From NCBI RefSeq assembly GCF_030053595.1, contig NZ_JASGBQ010000003.1:124001-188000 (forward strand): a stretch of 64,000 nt of DNA, read 5' to 3'. This DNA is from Fusibacillus kribbianus. Lineage in GTDB: Bacteria; Bacillota; Clostridia; Lachnospirales; Lachnospiraceae. Shown here piece by piece: positions 41,925 through 50,688 of the stretch (positions are counted from its first letter, which is position 1; the number at the start of each line of letters is the position of its first letter). Under the pieces are notes generated by a model, which saw only the letters and a program-made list of their open reading frames with translations, made no database searches and was not told where the DNA came from. The position numbers were made by a program, and so were the translations under genes.

Positions 41925-42719
41925 CTATGGACAGAGGCTGCCGCAGAACACCTTTTTCGCGGGTCCCGTCAGGATCATCGGCCCATCTGCCTTCGACCAG
42001 GTGATATCCAGCTTTCCGCCCGGAAGCCTCACTGTCACCTTCCGTTTTACAAGTCCCATGGCCATGGCCGCCGCACAGGCTGCACAGGCCCCTGTTCCGC
42101 AGGCCATCGTCTCTCCGCTTCCCCGCTCCCAGACCCGGAGCTTGATATTCTGCGCATCCGTGATCTGAGCAAATTCCACGTTGGTTCTCCCGGGAAACCG
42201 CTTATGGTTCTCAATGGCCGGTCCGATCTGTTCCACGTCAACCGAATCCACATCCGAATAAAACAGCACCGCATGGGGATTCCCCATATCCACAGGCGTG
42301 AAGGAAAAACTGCTTCCCCCTGCCGAAAGGGATTCCCGCGGAAAAAGAGCCGGAACTCCCATATCCACATCCACCAGATATACCCGTCCCTCCCGGACGC
42401 GGCAGACCAGCCGTCGGATTCCGCTGTCCGTCTCCACCTTCATCCGTTCTCTCTCTACCAGACCTGCTTCATATACATATTTCGCCACGCAGCGGATCCC
42501 GTTGCCGCACATGGCGCCCCTGGAGCCGTCCGCATTGTACATTTCCATCCGGCAGTCAGCATGCTCTGACGGGCAGATCAGGATCAGCCCATCGGCGCCA
42601 ATGCCGAAATGTCTGTCGCAGAGCTGTTTTGCCATTCTTTCAGGTTCTTCTACCTTTTCCTCATAACAGTTTACATATACATAGTCGTTTCCCAGACCGT
42701 GCATCTTTGTAAACCGCAA
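41925..42719 (-). CDS. dapF: diaminopimelate epimerase
   Basis: 264 residues from a TTG at 42719, which gives the usual N-terminus (M)RFTKMHGLGNDYVYVN; the longer frame upstream overlaps the ANTAR gene and lacks family similarity. Two catalytic Cys are present: MCGNGIRCVAKY and ETMACGTGACAAC. Interconverts LL- and meso-diaminopimelate. Third gene of glnA-ANTAR-dapF-dapL; this gene set ties nitrogen assimilation to wall precursor supply. Confidence 0.95.
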   Translation of the reverse strand: MRFTKMHGLGNDYVYVNCYEEKVEEPERMAKQLCDRHFGIGADGLILICPSEHADCRMEMYNADGSRGAMCGNGIRCVAKYVYEAGLVERERMKVETDSGIRRLVCRVREGRVYLVDVDMGVPALFPRESLSAGGSSFSFTPVDMGNPHAVLFYSDVDSVDVEQIGPAIENHKRFPGRTNVEFAQITDAQNIKLRVWERGSGETMACGTGACAACAAAMAMGLVKRKVTVRLPGGKLDITWSKADGPMILTGPAKKVFCGSLCP

Positions 42720-42748
42720 TCCACACCGCCTTTCCGGCCCATCCGCTG

Positions 42749-43297
42749 CTACTGCTTCATAATCTCCAGGATCATGTACGCTGTCTCCACCATATTGGTC
42801 CCGCTGTCCATGCTGCATTTCTGGATATAGCGATGAGCCTCCTGCTCCGTCATATTATTTCGTTCCATCAAAGTTTCTTTCGCCCTGACGATGATCTCTT
42901 TATCCTCCTCACTCCTCTGCTTCGGCTGAGCCTTCCGCTTCCGCCGCCGTCTTGCCAGAGCCTCCTCCATCATGGTGAGCGTATCAATGAGATCGTGAAG
43001 CTTTAACGGCATACTGACGCACACCAGATCATCGGCGGTGCATTCTCCCCAGTACTGCCGGGATGCCACCAGAAGCATCTGAAATCCCTCCGGGAGATAG
43101 TCATGTAGCACGCTGTAATGCATATCCGCAAACTTATAGCCGCACACCACGATCCCATCCCCCAGCTCTTCTGTGTAATTCAGAGCCTGAGCTCCCGTAG
43201 TACAGACAGCCGTGACATTAAAACCATTTCGGGTCAGAATATTCCGGATGCTTTTCGCATCCTCCAGCTTCGGAAAGACCACTATAATGTTGGCCAC
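42749..43297 (-). CDS. ANTAR-domain antiterminator with degenerate receiver
   Basis: 182 residues. The N-terminal half has the alpha/beta pattern of a response-regulator receiver (ANIIVVFPKLEDAKSIRNIL), but the strand that should end in the phospho-accepting Asp reads GIVVCGYKFADM, so it is probably a pseudo-receiver. A basic linker (RRRRKRKAQPKQR) leads to a C-terminal ANTAR three-helix domain (EIIVRAKETLMERNNMTEQEAHRYIQKCSMDSGTNMVETAYMILE), which binds paired RNA hairpins to prevent termination. The adjacent glnA gene has a leader hairpin with a U-run, the likely target. Clostridia often pair ANTAR proteins with glutamine synthetase. Confidence 0.88.
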   Translation of the reverse strand: MANIIVVFPKLEDAKSIRNILTRNGFNVTAVCTTGAQALNYTEELGDGIVVCGYKFADMHYSVLHDYLPEGFQMLLVASRQYWGECTADDLVCVSMPLKLHDLIDTLTMMEEALARRRRKRKAQPKQRSEEDKEIIVRAKETLMERNNMTEQEAHRYIQKCSMDSGTNMVETAYMILEIMKQ

Positions 43298-43332
43298 GCC
43301 GTCACCTCCAAGTCACGTAATGAATTTTCAGT

Positions 43333-44673
43333 CTAGTAACGGTTCAGATATTCCTTGATCTCCCATTCGGTCACCTGTCTGCGGTAGACATCCCATTCCT
43401 TCCGCTTGGCGCTGATATACTGTCTCGCCACAGATTCCCCCATCATCTCTGTGATAAAAGAATCCGCCTCCAGGGCATCGATGGCTTCACACATATTTTT
43501 CGGAAGTCGTTCAATATCCAGCGTTCTCCGCTGTTCCTCGGTCCAGGCAGACACATTGACATCCACACTGGGACAAAGCTCCAGCTCCTTCTCGATTCCA
43601 TCCAGACCGGCTGCCAGACACGCAGCAAAAGCCAGATAGGGGTTCGCCGTGGGATCCGGGGAACGAAGCTCCAGCTTTGTATGGGTTCCCATGACCGCCG
43701 GCACACGGAGCAGCGCAAAGATGGTCTTGGCTGACCAGGTGGCATATACCGGCGCTTCAAAGCCCGGAACCAGCCGCTTGTAGGAATTCACAAGAGGATT
43801 TGTAAGGGCCGTGATCGCTCCGATATGAGAAAGGATCCCGGCCATAAACTGACGGGCCTTTTTACTTATTTTATATTCATCGTTTGCATTATAAAAAACA
43901 TCGTTTCCCTCTTCATCCCAGAGAGACATATTGATATGCATACCGGATCCGTCCACATCGGACTTGGGCTTCGGCATGAAGGTGGCGTGGAGGCCGTGGC
44001 GCTTGGCAATGGATTTTACCGTCATCTTGAAGGTCAGCAGATTATCCGCCGTCTTTAAGGCATCGCTGTATTTAAAATCGATCTCGTGCTGGCCCGGTGC
44101 CTTTTCATGATGGGAGGAACGGACCTCAAACCCCATTTCCTCCAGATTGAGCACAATATCCCTCCGGACATTTTCTGCAAAATCCACCGGTCCCACATCA
44201 AAATAGCCGGCCTGCTCGTAGGTCAGCGTCGTAGGCATACCCCCGTCGTCAATATGGAACAGGAAAAACTCGCATTCCGGCTCCACCTTGAACACATAGC
44301 CCATCCTCTTTGCCTTTTCCACTACCTTTTTCAGCACCATGCGGGTATCCGCCGCATAAGGTGTTCCGTCAACATTGAACACATCGCAGATCAGGCGGGC
44401 AACCTTTCCCTGCTGCGGCCTCCACGGAAAGATCTCAAAGGTATCAAGATCAGGCTGCAAAAACAAGTCTGTTCTGGCAAGCTCCCCATACCGGTTGATG
44501 GAAACGCCGTCAAAGCTGCACTCATTGTTCAGGGCTTTCTCAAGCTGGCTGACCGTAATGGCCACATTTTTCAATACGCCGAAAATATCCGGAAACTGCA
44601 GACGTACAAATTCCACGTCCTCCTCCTCGGCCAGACGAATGATATCCTCTTTTGTATATCTGTTTTCACTCAT
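43333..44673 (-). CDS. glnA: glutamine synthetase, type I
   Basis: 446 residues, matching the short GSI-alpha form. Beta-grasp N-terminus (VEFVRLQFPDIFGVLKNVAI), latch and active-site motifs KVEPECEFFLF, HHEKAPGQHEIDFKYSDALKTADNLLTFK, KPKSDVDGSGMHINMSLW, RLVPGFEAPVYATWSAK and RSPDPTANPYLAFA. Makes glutamine from glutamate, ammonia and ATP. No adenylylation Tyr loop is evident, as expected for this form. First gene of its operon, behind a strong promoter and a U-tailed leader hairpin. Confidence 0.97.
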   Translation of the reverse strand: MSENRYTKEDIIRLAEEEDVEFVRLQFPDIFGVLKNVAITVSQLEKALNNECSFDGVSINRYGELARTDLFLQPDLDTFEIFPWRPQQGKVARLICDVFNVDGTPYAADTRMVLKKVVEKAKRMGYVFKVEPECEFFLFHIDDGGMPTTLTYEQAGYFDVGPVDFAENVRRDIVLNLEEMGFEVRSSHHEKAPGQHEIDFKYSDALKTADNLLTFKMTVKSIAKRHGLHATFMPKPKSDVDGSGMHINMSLWDEEGNDVFYNANDEYKISKKARQFMAGILSHIGAITALTNPLVNSYKRLVPGFEAPVYATWSAKTIFALLRVPAVMGTHTKLELRSPDPTANPYLAFAACLAAGLDGIEKELELCPSVDVNVSAWTEEQRRTLDIERLPKNMCEAIDALEADSFITEMMGESVARQYISAKRKEWDVYRRQVTEWEIKEYLNRY

Positions 44674-44701
44674 ATGACATAACTCCTTTTTTTATTCTTC
44701 C

Positions 44702-44760
44702 CTTTGTGCGAAAAAGGAAAAGAGCGTACTCCTCTAAACAGAAGAAACGCCCTTGTTCTC
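44702..44760 (-). promoter_or_regulatory. attenuator-like leader hairpin of glnA
   Basis: The RNA from about 44760 folds as GAG/CUC, GGCGU/ACGC and UCUUC/GAGGA pairings with a UGUUUA loop, followed by UUUUCCUUUUU (about 44715-44703). This looks like an intrinsic terminator in front of glnA and is a plausible ANTAR target, although the loop does not fit the A1/G4 hexaloop rule I remember. Confidence 0.5.
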
Positions 44761-44786
44761 TTTTCGATGATAACAGGGCATTTCTT
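44742..44786 (-). terminator. hairpin after hisC overlapping the glnA promoter
   Basis: AAGAAATGCCCT (44786-44775) can pair with AGGGCGTTTCTT (44753-44742), 12 bp with one wobble, starting 6 bases after the hisC stop. On read-through RNA it would use the strand that otherwise forms the glnA leader hairpin. Confidence 0.5.
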
Positions 44787-44795
44787 TTTTGTCAA
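44767..44795 (-). promoter_or_regulatory. glnA promoter
   Basis: Minus strand TTGACA (44795-44790, overlapping the hisC stop codon), 17-base spacer, TATCAT (44772-44767). Confidence 0.85.
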
Positions 44796-45850
44796 TGGTT
44801 TAAATAGTTTTTCAGGAATTCAAACAGCTTATCCATCTGCTCATCCGTTCCGATGGTGATCCGCAGATACTGATCGATCCGGGGCACATTAAAATAACGG
44901 ACATAAATATCCTTCTCCTTCAGTGCCTCAAAAAGCGCCTTCGCATCAGTTCCCGGCCTGCTTGCAAAAATAAAGTTGGCCGAAGGCTCCGGATACACAA
45001 AACCGAGGGCAGAAAGCCGCTCCTTTGTCCGCTCCCTGGTGGCTTTGATCTTTCCCACCGTTTCCCGGAAATACACCTCATCCTTCACAGCCTCCACACC
45101 CAGGCAGAGGGCAGTCTGGTTCATAGTGTAGGAATTAAAGGAATATTTCACATCGTTAAGGGCCTTGATAAGCGCCGGATTTCCCATGGCATAGCCGATC
45201 CGCATTCCGGCCATGGAACGGGACTTGGAAAAGGTCTGAACCACCAGAAGGTTCTCGTATTTCTCCAGAAGAGGAAGGGCAGACTGTCCGCCGAAATCAA
45301 TATAAGCCTCGTCCACGATCACCACCACATCCTGATTGTGGGCAATGATGTCCTCCACATCGGAAAGTCCCATGGCAAGGGAGGTGGGCGCATTGGGATT
45401 GGGGAAGATCACGCCGCCGTTTTCCTTATAGTAATCCTCTTTCCGGATACAAAACGCCTCATCTAACGCCGGCCGCTCGTAGGGGATCCGATAAAGATCC
45501 GCCCATACACTGTAAAAAGAATAGGAAATATCCGGAAACAGTACCGGCTTGTCAGAATTAAAAAAAGTCAGGAAGGCCATGGCCAGCACATCGTCGGATC
45601 CGACTCCCACAAACACCTGATTTTTTTCCAGACCATAACGCTCTGCCAGAGCTGCCACCAGCACATCGGCAGCAGGATCCGGATACAGACGGAACCGGTC
45701 TGTATCAAGACTCTTCATGGCCTCCTCCACTCCCGGTGCCGGAGGGTACGGATTCTCATTGGTATTCAGTTTGATCATATTTTTCTTTTTCGGCTGCTCA
45801 CCGGGTACATAGGGAACAACCTTTCTGATATTATCTTCCCAGGGTCTCAT
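44792..45850 (-). CDS. hisC: histidinol-phosphate aminotransferase
   Basis: 352 residues, class II-type PLP aminotransferase. Signature stretches: KLNTNENPYPPAPGV, VFVGVGSDDVLAMAFLTF, VDEAYIDFGG, and Schiff-base Lys in LVVQTFSKSRSMAGMRIGYA. Acts in histidine synthesis, converting imidazoleacetol phosphate to histidinol phosphate; some members also act on aromatic amino acids. No other his gene is near, so the assignment rests on sequence. It overlaps the vanZ gene by 20 bases and is the last gene of the rfb-glmM operon. Confidence 0.92.
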   Translation of the reverse strand: MRPWEDNIRKVVPYVPGEQPKKKNMIKLNTNENPYPPAPGVEEAMKSLDTDRFRLYPDPAADVLVAALAERYGLEKNQVFVGVGSDDVLAMAFLTFFNSDKPVLFPDISYSFYSVWADLYRIPYERPALDEAFCIRKEDYYKENGGVIFPNPNAPTSLAMGLSDVEDIIAHNQDVVVIVDEAYIDFGGQSALPLLEKYENLLVVQTFSKSRSMAGMRIGYAMGNPALIKALNDVKYSFNSYTMNQTALCLGVEAVKDEVYFRETVGKIKATRERTKERLSALGFVYPEPSANFIFASRPGTDAKALFEALKEKDIYVRYFNVPRIDQYLRITIGTDEQMDKLFEFLKNYLNH

Positions 45851-46325
45851 GTTTTTCTCCTTCCAGACGAACCGCCGGAGCCGTTCGGCCCTTTTTTCTA
45901 TTCACCGCTTCCTTATACAGATACCCAACTCCGCATACTGCCAAAATCCCAAAAAGTGCGCCGGCTCCATCGATGCATACATCCTTTAATGCCGCCTCCC
46001 TCCCAGCCACAAACAACTGATGGAGCTCATCGAAGGCCGCATAGACAAGTGCACATCCCCAGGCTGCCAGACAGCCCTTCCGGATACCGGCAAAAATCGT
46101 ACCAAAAAATCCCAGAAAAAAAGCTCCCAGAACTGCATATTCCATCATGTGGGCGCCTTTTCTCCAAATCCATTCCGGCAATCCGAAAAGACCGTCAAGG
46201 GGACCGCTTAAAGCCCCTGATTCTCCTCCCGTTTGCGCGGAAAAATAAAAGATCAATCCCATCCACAAAAGGGACAGCGCCAGAAATATCCGGCGCCTTC
46301 CCCTCATATCTCTATTCTGCTTCAT
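45831..46325 (-). CDS. VanZ-family membrane protein
   Basis: 164 residues with four membrane segments. VanZ landmarks: LLWMGLIFYFSAQTG, KGAHMMEYAVLGAFFLG with the conserved His and Glu, and ALVYAAFDELHQLFVAGREAALKDVCIDGAGALFG. VanZ proteins are linked to teicoplanin tolerance and envelope stress, mechanism unknown. Overlaps glmM at its 5' end by 14 bases and hisC at its 3' end by 20 bases, so it is translationally coupled. Confidence 0.93.
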   Translation of the reverse strand: MKQNRDMRGRRRIFLALSLLWMGLIFYFSAQTGGESGALSGPLDGLFGLPEWIWRKGAHMMEYAVLGAFFLGFFGTIFAGIRKGCLAAWGCALVYAAFDELHQLFVAGREAALKDVCIDGAGALFGILAVCGVGYLYKEAVNRKKGRTAPAVRLEGEKHETLGR

Positions 46326-47664
46326 GTCCCTTTGCCCGGATCACCTCAATGACCTGAGAAACATATTCTTCACAGAGTGCATCAGTCCGTGCCTCCACCA
46401 TGACGCGGATGACCGGCTCCGTACCGCTCTCCCGCACAAGGATCCTTCCGTCATTTCCAAGGGCCTTTTCCACTCTCTCCACGGCCTTTTTCACATCCTC
46501 ATCGCCTCTGGCCGCAGGCTTATCCTTTACCCGGATATTTTTTAACAGCTGCGGATAGATGTCCACAGGAGCCGTCAGCTTTCCAAGGGATTCCTTCTTT
46601 TCCAGCATGACCTCCATCAGTTTCAGGGAAGTAAGGATACCATCCCCTGTGGAGGCATATTTGCTGAAAATAATATGGCCGGACTGCTCGCCGCCGAGCC
46701 GGTGTCCGTTGTTCACCATGTTCTCATATACAAACCGGTCACCCACATTGGTCTTTTCGTAACGGATTCCCGCAATATCGAAGGCCTTGTAAAGACCGAT
46801 ATTGGACATCACCGTTGTCACCACCGTATTGGTGTCCAGCATTCCGTGTTCCTTCATATAAAGTCCGCAGACGTAAAGGATCAGGTCACCGTCCACCACC
46901 CGGCCGTTTTCATCCACAGCTATGCATCTGTCCGCATCTCCGTCGTAGGCAAAGCCCACATCCAGCTGATTTTCCACCACAAATTTCTGAAGCACCTCGA
47001 TATGGGTGGAACCGCAGTTCCGGTTGATGTTTGTGCCGTCAGGTTCATTGTTGATCACGTATGTCTTCGCTCCCAGGGCATCGAAAACATTTTTCGCAAT
47101 GGAGAAGGCGCTGCCGTTGGAGCAGTCAAGGCCCACCCTCTTGTTTTTGAAGGAGCGGGTTGCCAGAGAAATCAGATACCCGATATACCGGTTCCTTCCC
47201 TGGGAATAATCAGAGGCTTTTCCGATCTCCTCGCGGACAGCAAAAGGAATTTCTTCCGTCTCTCCGTCGATATAAGCCTCGATCTTTGCAGTCACTTCAT
47301 CCTCAAGCTTCTCCCCTCTGCCGTTGAGTACCTTGATTCCGTTATCATAAAAGGGATTATGGCTGGCAGAGATCATGATGCCGCAGTCGAAATCCTCCGT
47401 CCGCACCACGTAGGATACGCTGGGAGTCGTCGTCACGTGAAGCAGGTAGGCGTCCGCTCCGGAAGCCGTCAGCCCTGCCACCAGGGAATACTCAAACATA
47501 TAGCTGCTGCGCCTGGTGTCCTTCCCGATGACCACCCGGCATTTTCTTCCTTCTCTGACACCGTAATACCAGCCCAGGAAACGGCCCACCTTATAGGCAT
47601 GTTCTACTGTTAATACCTTATTGGCTTCCCCGCGGAAGCCGTCGGTTCCAAAATACTTACCCAC
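46312..47664 (-). CDS. glmM: phosphoglucosamine mutase
   Basis: 450 residues. Converts glucosamine 6-phosphate to glucosamine 1-phosphate for UDP-GlcNAc. N-terminus GKYFGTDGFRGEAN, phosphoserine loop GIMISASHNPFYDNGIK, metal loop AYDGDADRCIAVDE, sugar-binding GGEQSGHIIF and phosphate-binding RESGTEPVIRVM. Placed between rfbD and vanZ; the operon therefore supplies both dTDP-sugar and amino-sugar precursors. Confidence 0.96.
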   Translation of the reverse strand: MGKYFGTDGFRGEANKVLTVEHAYKVGRFLGWYYGVREGRKCRVVIGKDTRRSSYMFEYSLVAGLTASGADAYLLHVTTTPSVSYVVRTEDFDCGIMISASHNPFYDNGIKVLNGRGEKLEDEVTAKIEAYIDGETEEIPFAVREEIGKASDYSQGRNRYIGYLISLATRSFKNKRVGLDCSNGSAFSIAKNVFDALGAKTYVINNEPDGTNINRNCGSTHIEVLQKFVVENQLDVGFAYDGDADRCIAVDENGRVVDGDLILYVCGLYMKEHGMLDTNTVVTTVMSNIGLYKAFDIAGIRYEKTNVGDRFVYENMVNNGHRLGGEQSGHIIFSKYASTGDGILTSLKLMEVMLEKKESLGKLTAPVDIYPQLLKNIRVKDKPAARGDEDVKKAVERVEKALGNDGRILVRESGTEPVIRVMVEARTDALCEEYVSQVIEVIRAKGHEAE

Positions 47665-47676
47665 TGCTGTCTCTCC

Positions 47677-48540
47677 TCACGCTTTTTTCCCAAGAGCCCC
47701 CAGATATCTGGAGAGAGCATCCTGCCATGCGGGCAGCCGCTCAAAGCCGTTTGCTTCCAGCTTATCCTTGGACATCCGGCTGTTCTTAGGGCGTTTTGCC
47801 GCAGTCGGATACATGCCGTTATACGTGTCGCTGTCCACAGGGGTCACCTTCACATCCATACCGGCCTGCTTAAAGATCTCGCAGGCAAACTCATACCAGC
47901 TGCAAAGGCCCTCATTGGTCGCATGATATCTGCCGTATTTGTCGGTCTGGATCATATCCACCAGAAGTCTTGCCAGGTCATAGGTATAGGTGGGAGAACC
48001 GATCTGGTCATCCACAACGCTGACCGCTCCCCGCTCCTCCCCGATCCGAAGCATGGTCTTGATGAAGTTCTTGCCGTTGACACCGAATACCCATGCAATA
48101 CGTACAGTGAAGAATTTCTCCACATATTTTTCAATGGCCAGCTCCCCCTCGTATTTTGTCAGCCCGTAGGCATTGAGGGGATCGCGCTCATCGTCAGGCT
48201 CCCAGGGTCTCTCCCCCTGACCGTCAAACACGTAATCGGTGCTGATATACATCATCTTGATATCCAGAGCTTTGCACACTTTAGCGATATTCTCCGTGCC
48301 TCCGGCGTTGATCCTCCGGCAGAGCTCCAGCTTTTCCTCTGCTGCATCCACTGCCGTGAAGGCCGCACAGTGGATCACCGCATCCACCTTTGCTTCGGTG
48401 ATCACACGCTCCACCGCAGCCGCATCGGTGATATCCATCTCCTCGATGTCAACGCCGACGCCTTCTATCTCTCTCTTTGCCAGCTCGTTCATCACATCGT
48501 AGCCCAGCTGGCCCTTGACGCCTGTCACTAATACTCTCAT
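47677..48540 (-). CDS. rfbD: dTDP-4-dehydrorhamnose reductase
   Basis: 287 residues, SDR fold: VTGVKGQLGYDVMNEL for NADPH, MMYISTDYVFDG with the catalytic Thr/Ser, and YGLTKYEGE for the Tyr-x3-Lys pair. RmlD family, final reduction to dTDP-L-rhamnose. The C-terminal KRPKNSRMSKDKLEANGF is conserved. Rhamnose epimerase rfbC is not in the window. Confidence 0.95.
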   Translation of the reverse strand: MRVLVTGVKGQLGYDVMNELAKREIEGVGVDIEEMDITDAAAVERVITEAKVDAVIHCAAFTAVDAAEEKLELCRRINAGGTENIAKVCKALDIKMMYISTDYVFDGQGERPWEPDDERDPLNAYGLTKYEGELAIEKYVEKFFTVRIAWVFGVNGKNFIKTMLRIGEERGAVSVVDDQIGSPTYTYDLARLLVDMIQTDKYGRYHATNEGLCSWYEFACEIFKQAGMDVKVTPVDSDTYNGMYPTAAKRPKNSRMSKDKLEANGFERLPAWQDALSRYLGALGKKA

Positions 48541-48575
48541 GTCCTGTCTCCTGTAGCGTTCCCGGCGCTGCCGTC

Positions 48576-49601
48576 TTACTGCAGACGGTCTCCGTACATC
48601 TTCTCAAAATAATTGCTGTACTCGCCGCTTAAAATATGCTTCCACCAGTCCTGATTGTCCAGATACCACTGGATCGTCATGGCGATACCGGTATCAAAGT
48701 TGTACTGGGGCTTCCAGCCAAGTTCCGTCTCGATCTTGGTAGGATCAATGGCATACCGGCGGTCATGGCCGGGCCGGTCGGTCACATACTGGATTAGGCT
48801 CTCCGGCTTGTCAAGAGCCTTCAGGATCGTCTTCACCACCTCAAGATTGGTCCTCTCGTTGTGTCCGCCGATGTTATAGATCTCTCCCACCTTTCCCTTG
48901 CGGATGATCAGATCGATGGCTGCACAGTGGTCTGACACGTGAAGCCAGTCGCGGACGTTCTCGCCCTTTCCGTATACAGGAAGACTTTCATCTGCCAGGG
49001 CACGGCTGATCATCAGCGGGATCAGCTTCTCAGGGAAATGATAGGGACCGTAATTGTTGGAGCAGCGGGATACGGTCACAGGCAGCCCGAAGGTCCTGTG
49101 GTAAGCAAGCACAAACAGATCCGCACTGGCCTTGCTGGCCGAATAAGGGCTGGAGGTATGGATCGGTGTCTCCTCCGTAAAGAACAGATCCGGTCTGTCG
49201 AGGGGCAGATCACCGTAAACCTCATCGGTGGAAACCTGATGATACCGTTTCACTCCGTAAGCTCTGGAGGCATCCAGAAGGGTCTGGGTACCCAGCACAT
49301 TGGTCTTCACAAAAATGCCGGGATCGGTGATGGAGCGGTCCACATGGCTCTCCGCTGCGAAGTTCACCACCACGTCAAACTGTTCCTTCTCAAACAGCTC
49401 CATGATAAAGGGACGGTCCGCAATATCTCCCCGGACAAATTTGTAGTTGGGCTTATCCTCCACCGGCTTTAAGGTTTCCAGATTGCCCGCATACGTCAGG
49501 AGGTCCAGATTCACGATCTGATCCTCCGGATACTTGTTGACCATATAATGTACAAAATTGCCGCCGATGAAACCGGCGCCGCCAGTCACTAAAATCTTCA
49601 T
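48576..49601 (-). CDS. rfbB: dTDP-glucose 4,6-dehydratase
   Basis: 341 residues, extended SDR: VTGGAGFIGGNFVHYM, NFAAESHVDRSI, HQVSTDEVYGDLP with Thr-Asp-Glu, and YSASKASADL with Tyr and Lys. Makes dTDP-4-keto-6-deoxyglucose, the branch point for rhamnose and other deoxysugars. Fifteen bases from rfbA. Confidence 0.97.
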   Translation of the reverse strand: MKILVTGGAGFIGGNFVHYMVNKYPEDQIVNLDLLTYAGNLETLKPVEDKPNYKFVRGDIADRPFIMELFEKEQFDVVVNFAAESHVDRSITDPGIFVKTNVLGTQTLLDASRAYGVKRYHQVSTDEVYGDLPLDRPDLFFTEETPIHTSSPYSASKASADLFVLAYHRTFGLPVTVSRCSNNYGPYHFPEKLIPLMISRALADESLPVYGKGENVRDWLHVSDHCAAIDLIIRKGKVGEIYNIGGHNERTNLEVVKTILKALDKPESLIQYVTDRPGHDRRYAIDPTKIETELGWKPQYNFDTGIAMTIQWYLDNQDWWKHILSGEYSNYFEKMYGDRLQ

Positions 49602-49616
49602 CTTCTCTTCCTCACT

Positions 49617-50507
49617 TTAGTCAAACTTCTTATCAATATATTTTCCATCCATGACGTCCTTTAAATACGCGCCATACTGATTTTTCTTCAGGACCTCATA
49701 AGTCTCCATCAGCTCGTCCCTGCTGATCCATCCCCGCAGATAGGCGATCTCCTCCAGACAGGCGATCTTTCTGTGCTGGTGAGTCTCCACCGTCTTTACA
49801 AAATTGGTGGCATCCACCAGGGATTCATGGGTTCCCGTATCCAGCCAGGTGAAGCCCTGTCCCAGAAGGGTGACCTCCAGTTCTCCGTTTTCCAGATAAA
49901 TCTTGTTGAGATCGGTGATCTCCAGCTCTCCTCTGGCGGAAGGCTTCAGATTTTTCGCATATTCGACCACCCGGTTGTCGTAGAAGTAAAGGCCGGTCAC
50001 GCAGTAATTGGACTTGGGATGCACAGGCTTTTCTTCCAGTGAAATCGCCTTTCCTTCCTCATCAAATTCCACGATTCCGAATCGCTCCGGATCATCCACA
50101 TAATAGCCAAACACGGTCGCTCCCGATTCCTTGGCTGCCGCCGCCTGCAGACGCTTTGTCAGCCCATGGCCGTGGAAAATATTGTCGCCGAGCACCATGG
50201 CAACGGAATCCGTTCCGATGAATTCCTCACCGATGATAAAGGCCTGGGCCAGTCCATCCGGGCTGGGCTGCACCGCATAGGAAAGCTCAATGCCGAACTG
50301 ATGGCCATCCCCCAGAAGAGACTCAAAACGGGGAGTATCATCCGGTGTGGAGATGATCAGGATCTCCCGAATACCTGCATTCATCAGCACCGACAGCGGA
50401 TAATAGATCATAGGCTTATCGTAAATGGGCAGCAGCTGCTTGGATGTCACCTTTGTCAAAGGATAAAGACGTGTGCCGCTTCCTCCGGCAAGAATAATAC
50501 CTTTCAT
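49617..50507 (-). CDS. rfbA: glucose-1-phosphate thymidylyltransferase
   Basis: 296 residues from the ATG at 50507 with GGAGG 5 bases upstream (an upstream in-frame GTG overlaps the SD). Nucleotidyltransferase motif [55 protein letters not shown] and [13 protein letters not shown]. First step toward dTDP-rhamnose and first gene of rfbA-rfbB-rfbD-glmM-vanZ-hisC. Its promoter in 50514-50625 is not obvious. Confidence 0.97.
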   Translation of the reverse strand: MKGIILAGGSGTRLYPLTKVTSKQLLPIYDKPMIYYPLSVLMNAGIREILIISTPDDTPRFESLLGDGHQFGIELSYAVQPSPDGLAQAFIIGEEFIGTDSVAMVLGDNIFHGHGLTKRLQAAAAKESGATVFGYYVDDPERFGIVEFDEEGKAISLEEKPVHPKSNYCVTGLYFYDNRVVEYAKNLKPSARGELEITDLNKIYLENGELEVTLLGQGFTWLDTGTHESLVDATNFVKTVETHQHRKIACLEEIAYLRGWISRDELMETYEVLKKNQYGAYLKDVMDGKYIDKKFD

Positions 50508-50625
50508 GCGCACCTCCTGAGATAATTTTATTTTATCACTGAAATTTCACATACGTATAGTAAATATATCACAAGTCCGGGGCTTTTGCAATGGAGAATC
50601 CGCCTCTTTTCCCGGCTCTGTATAC

Positions 50626-50654
50626 TTTACATTTCCCCCTGTGGCTGTTATGAT
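50626..50654 (+). promoter_or_regulatory. galU promoter
   Basis: TTTACA (50626-50631), 17-base spacer, TATGAT (50649-50654), about 27 bases from start site to ATG. Confidence 0.85.
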
Positions 50655-50688
50655 AAACGTATCAATATGAAAACAAGGAGAATCCGCT

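Noticed and set aside
47665-47676. glmS-type ribozyme or other amino-sugar riboswitch at glmM
   Set aside because: The gene gap is only 12 bases, so there is no room for one.
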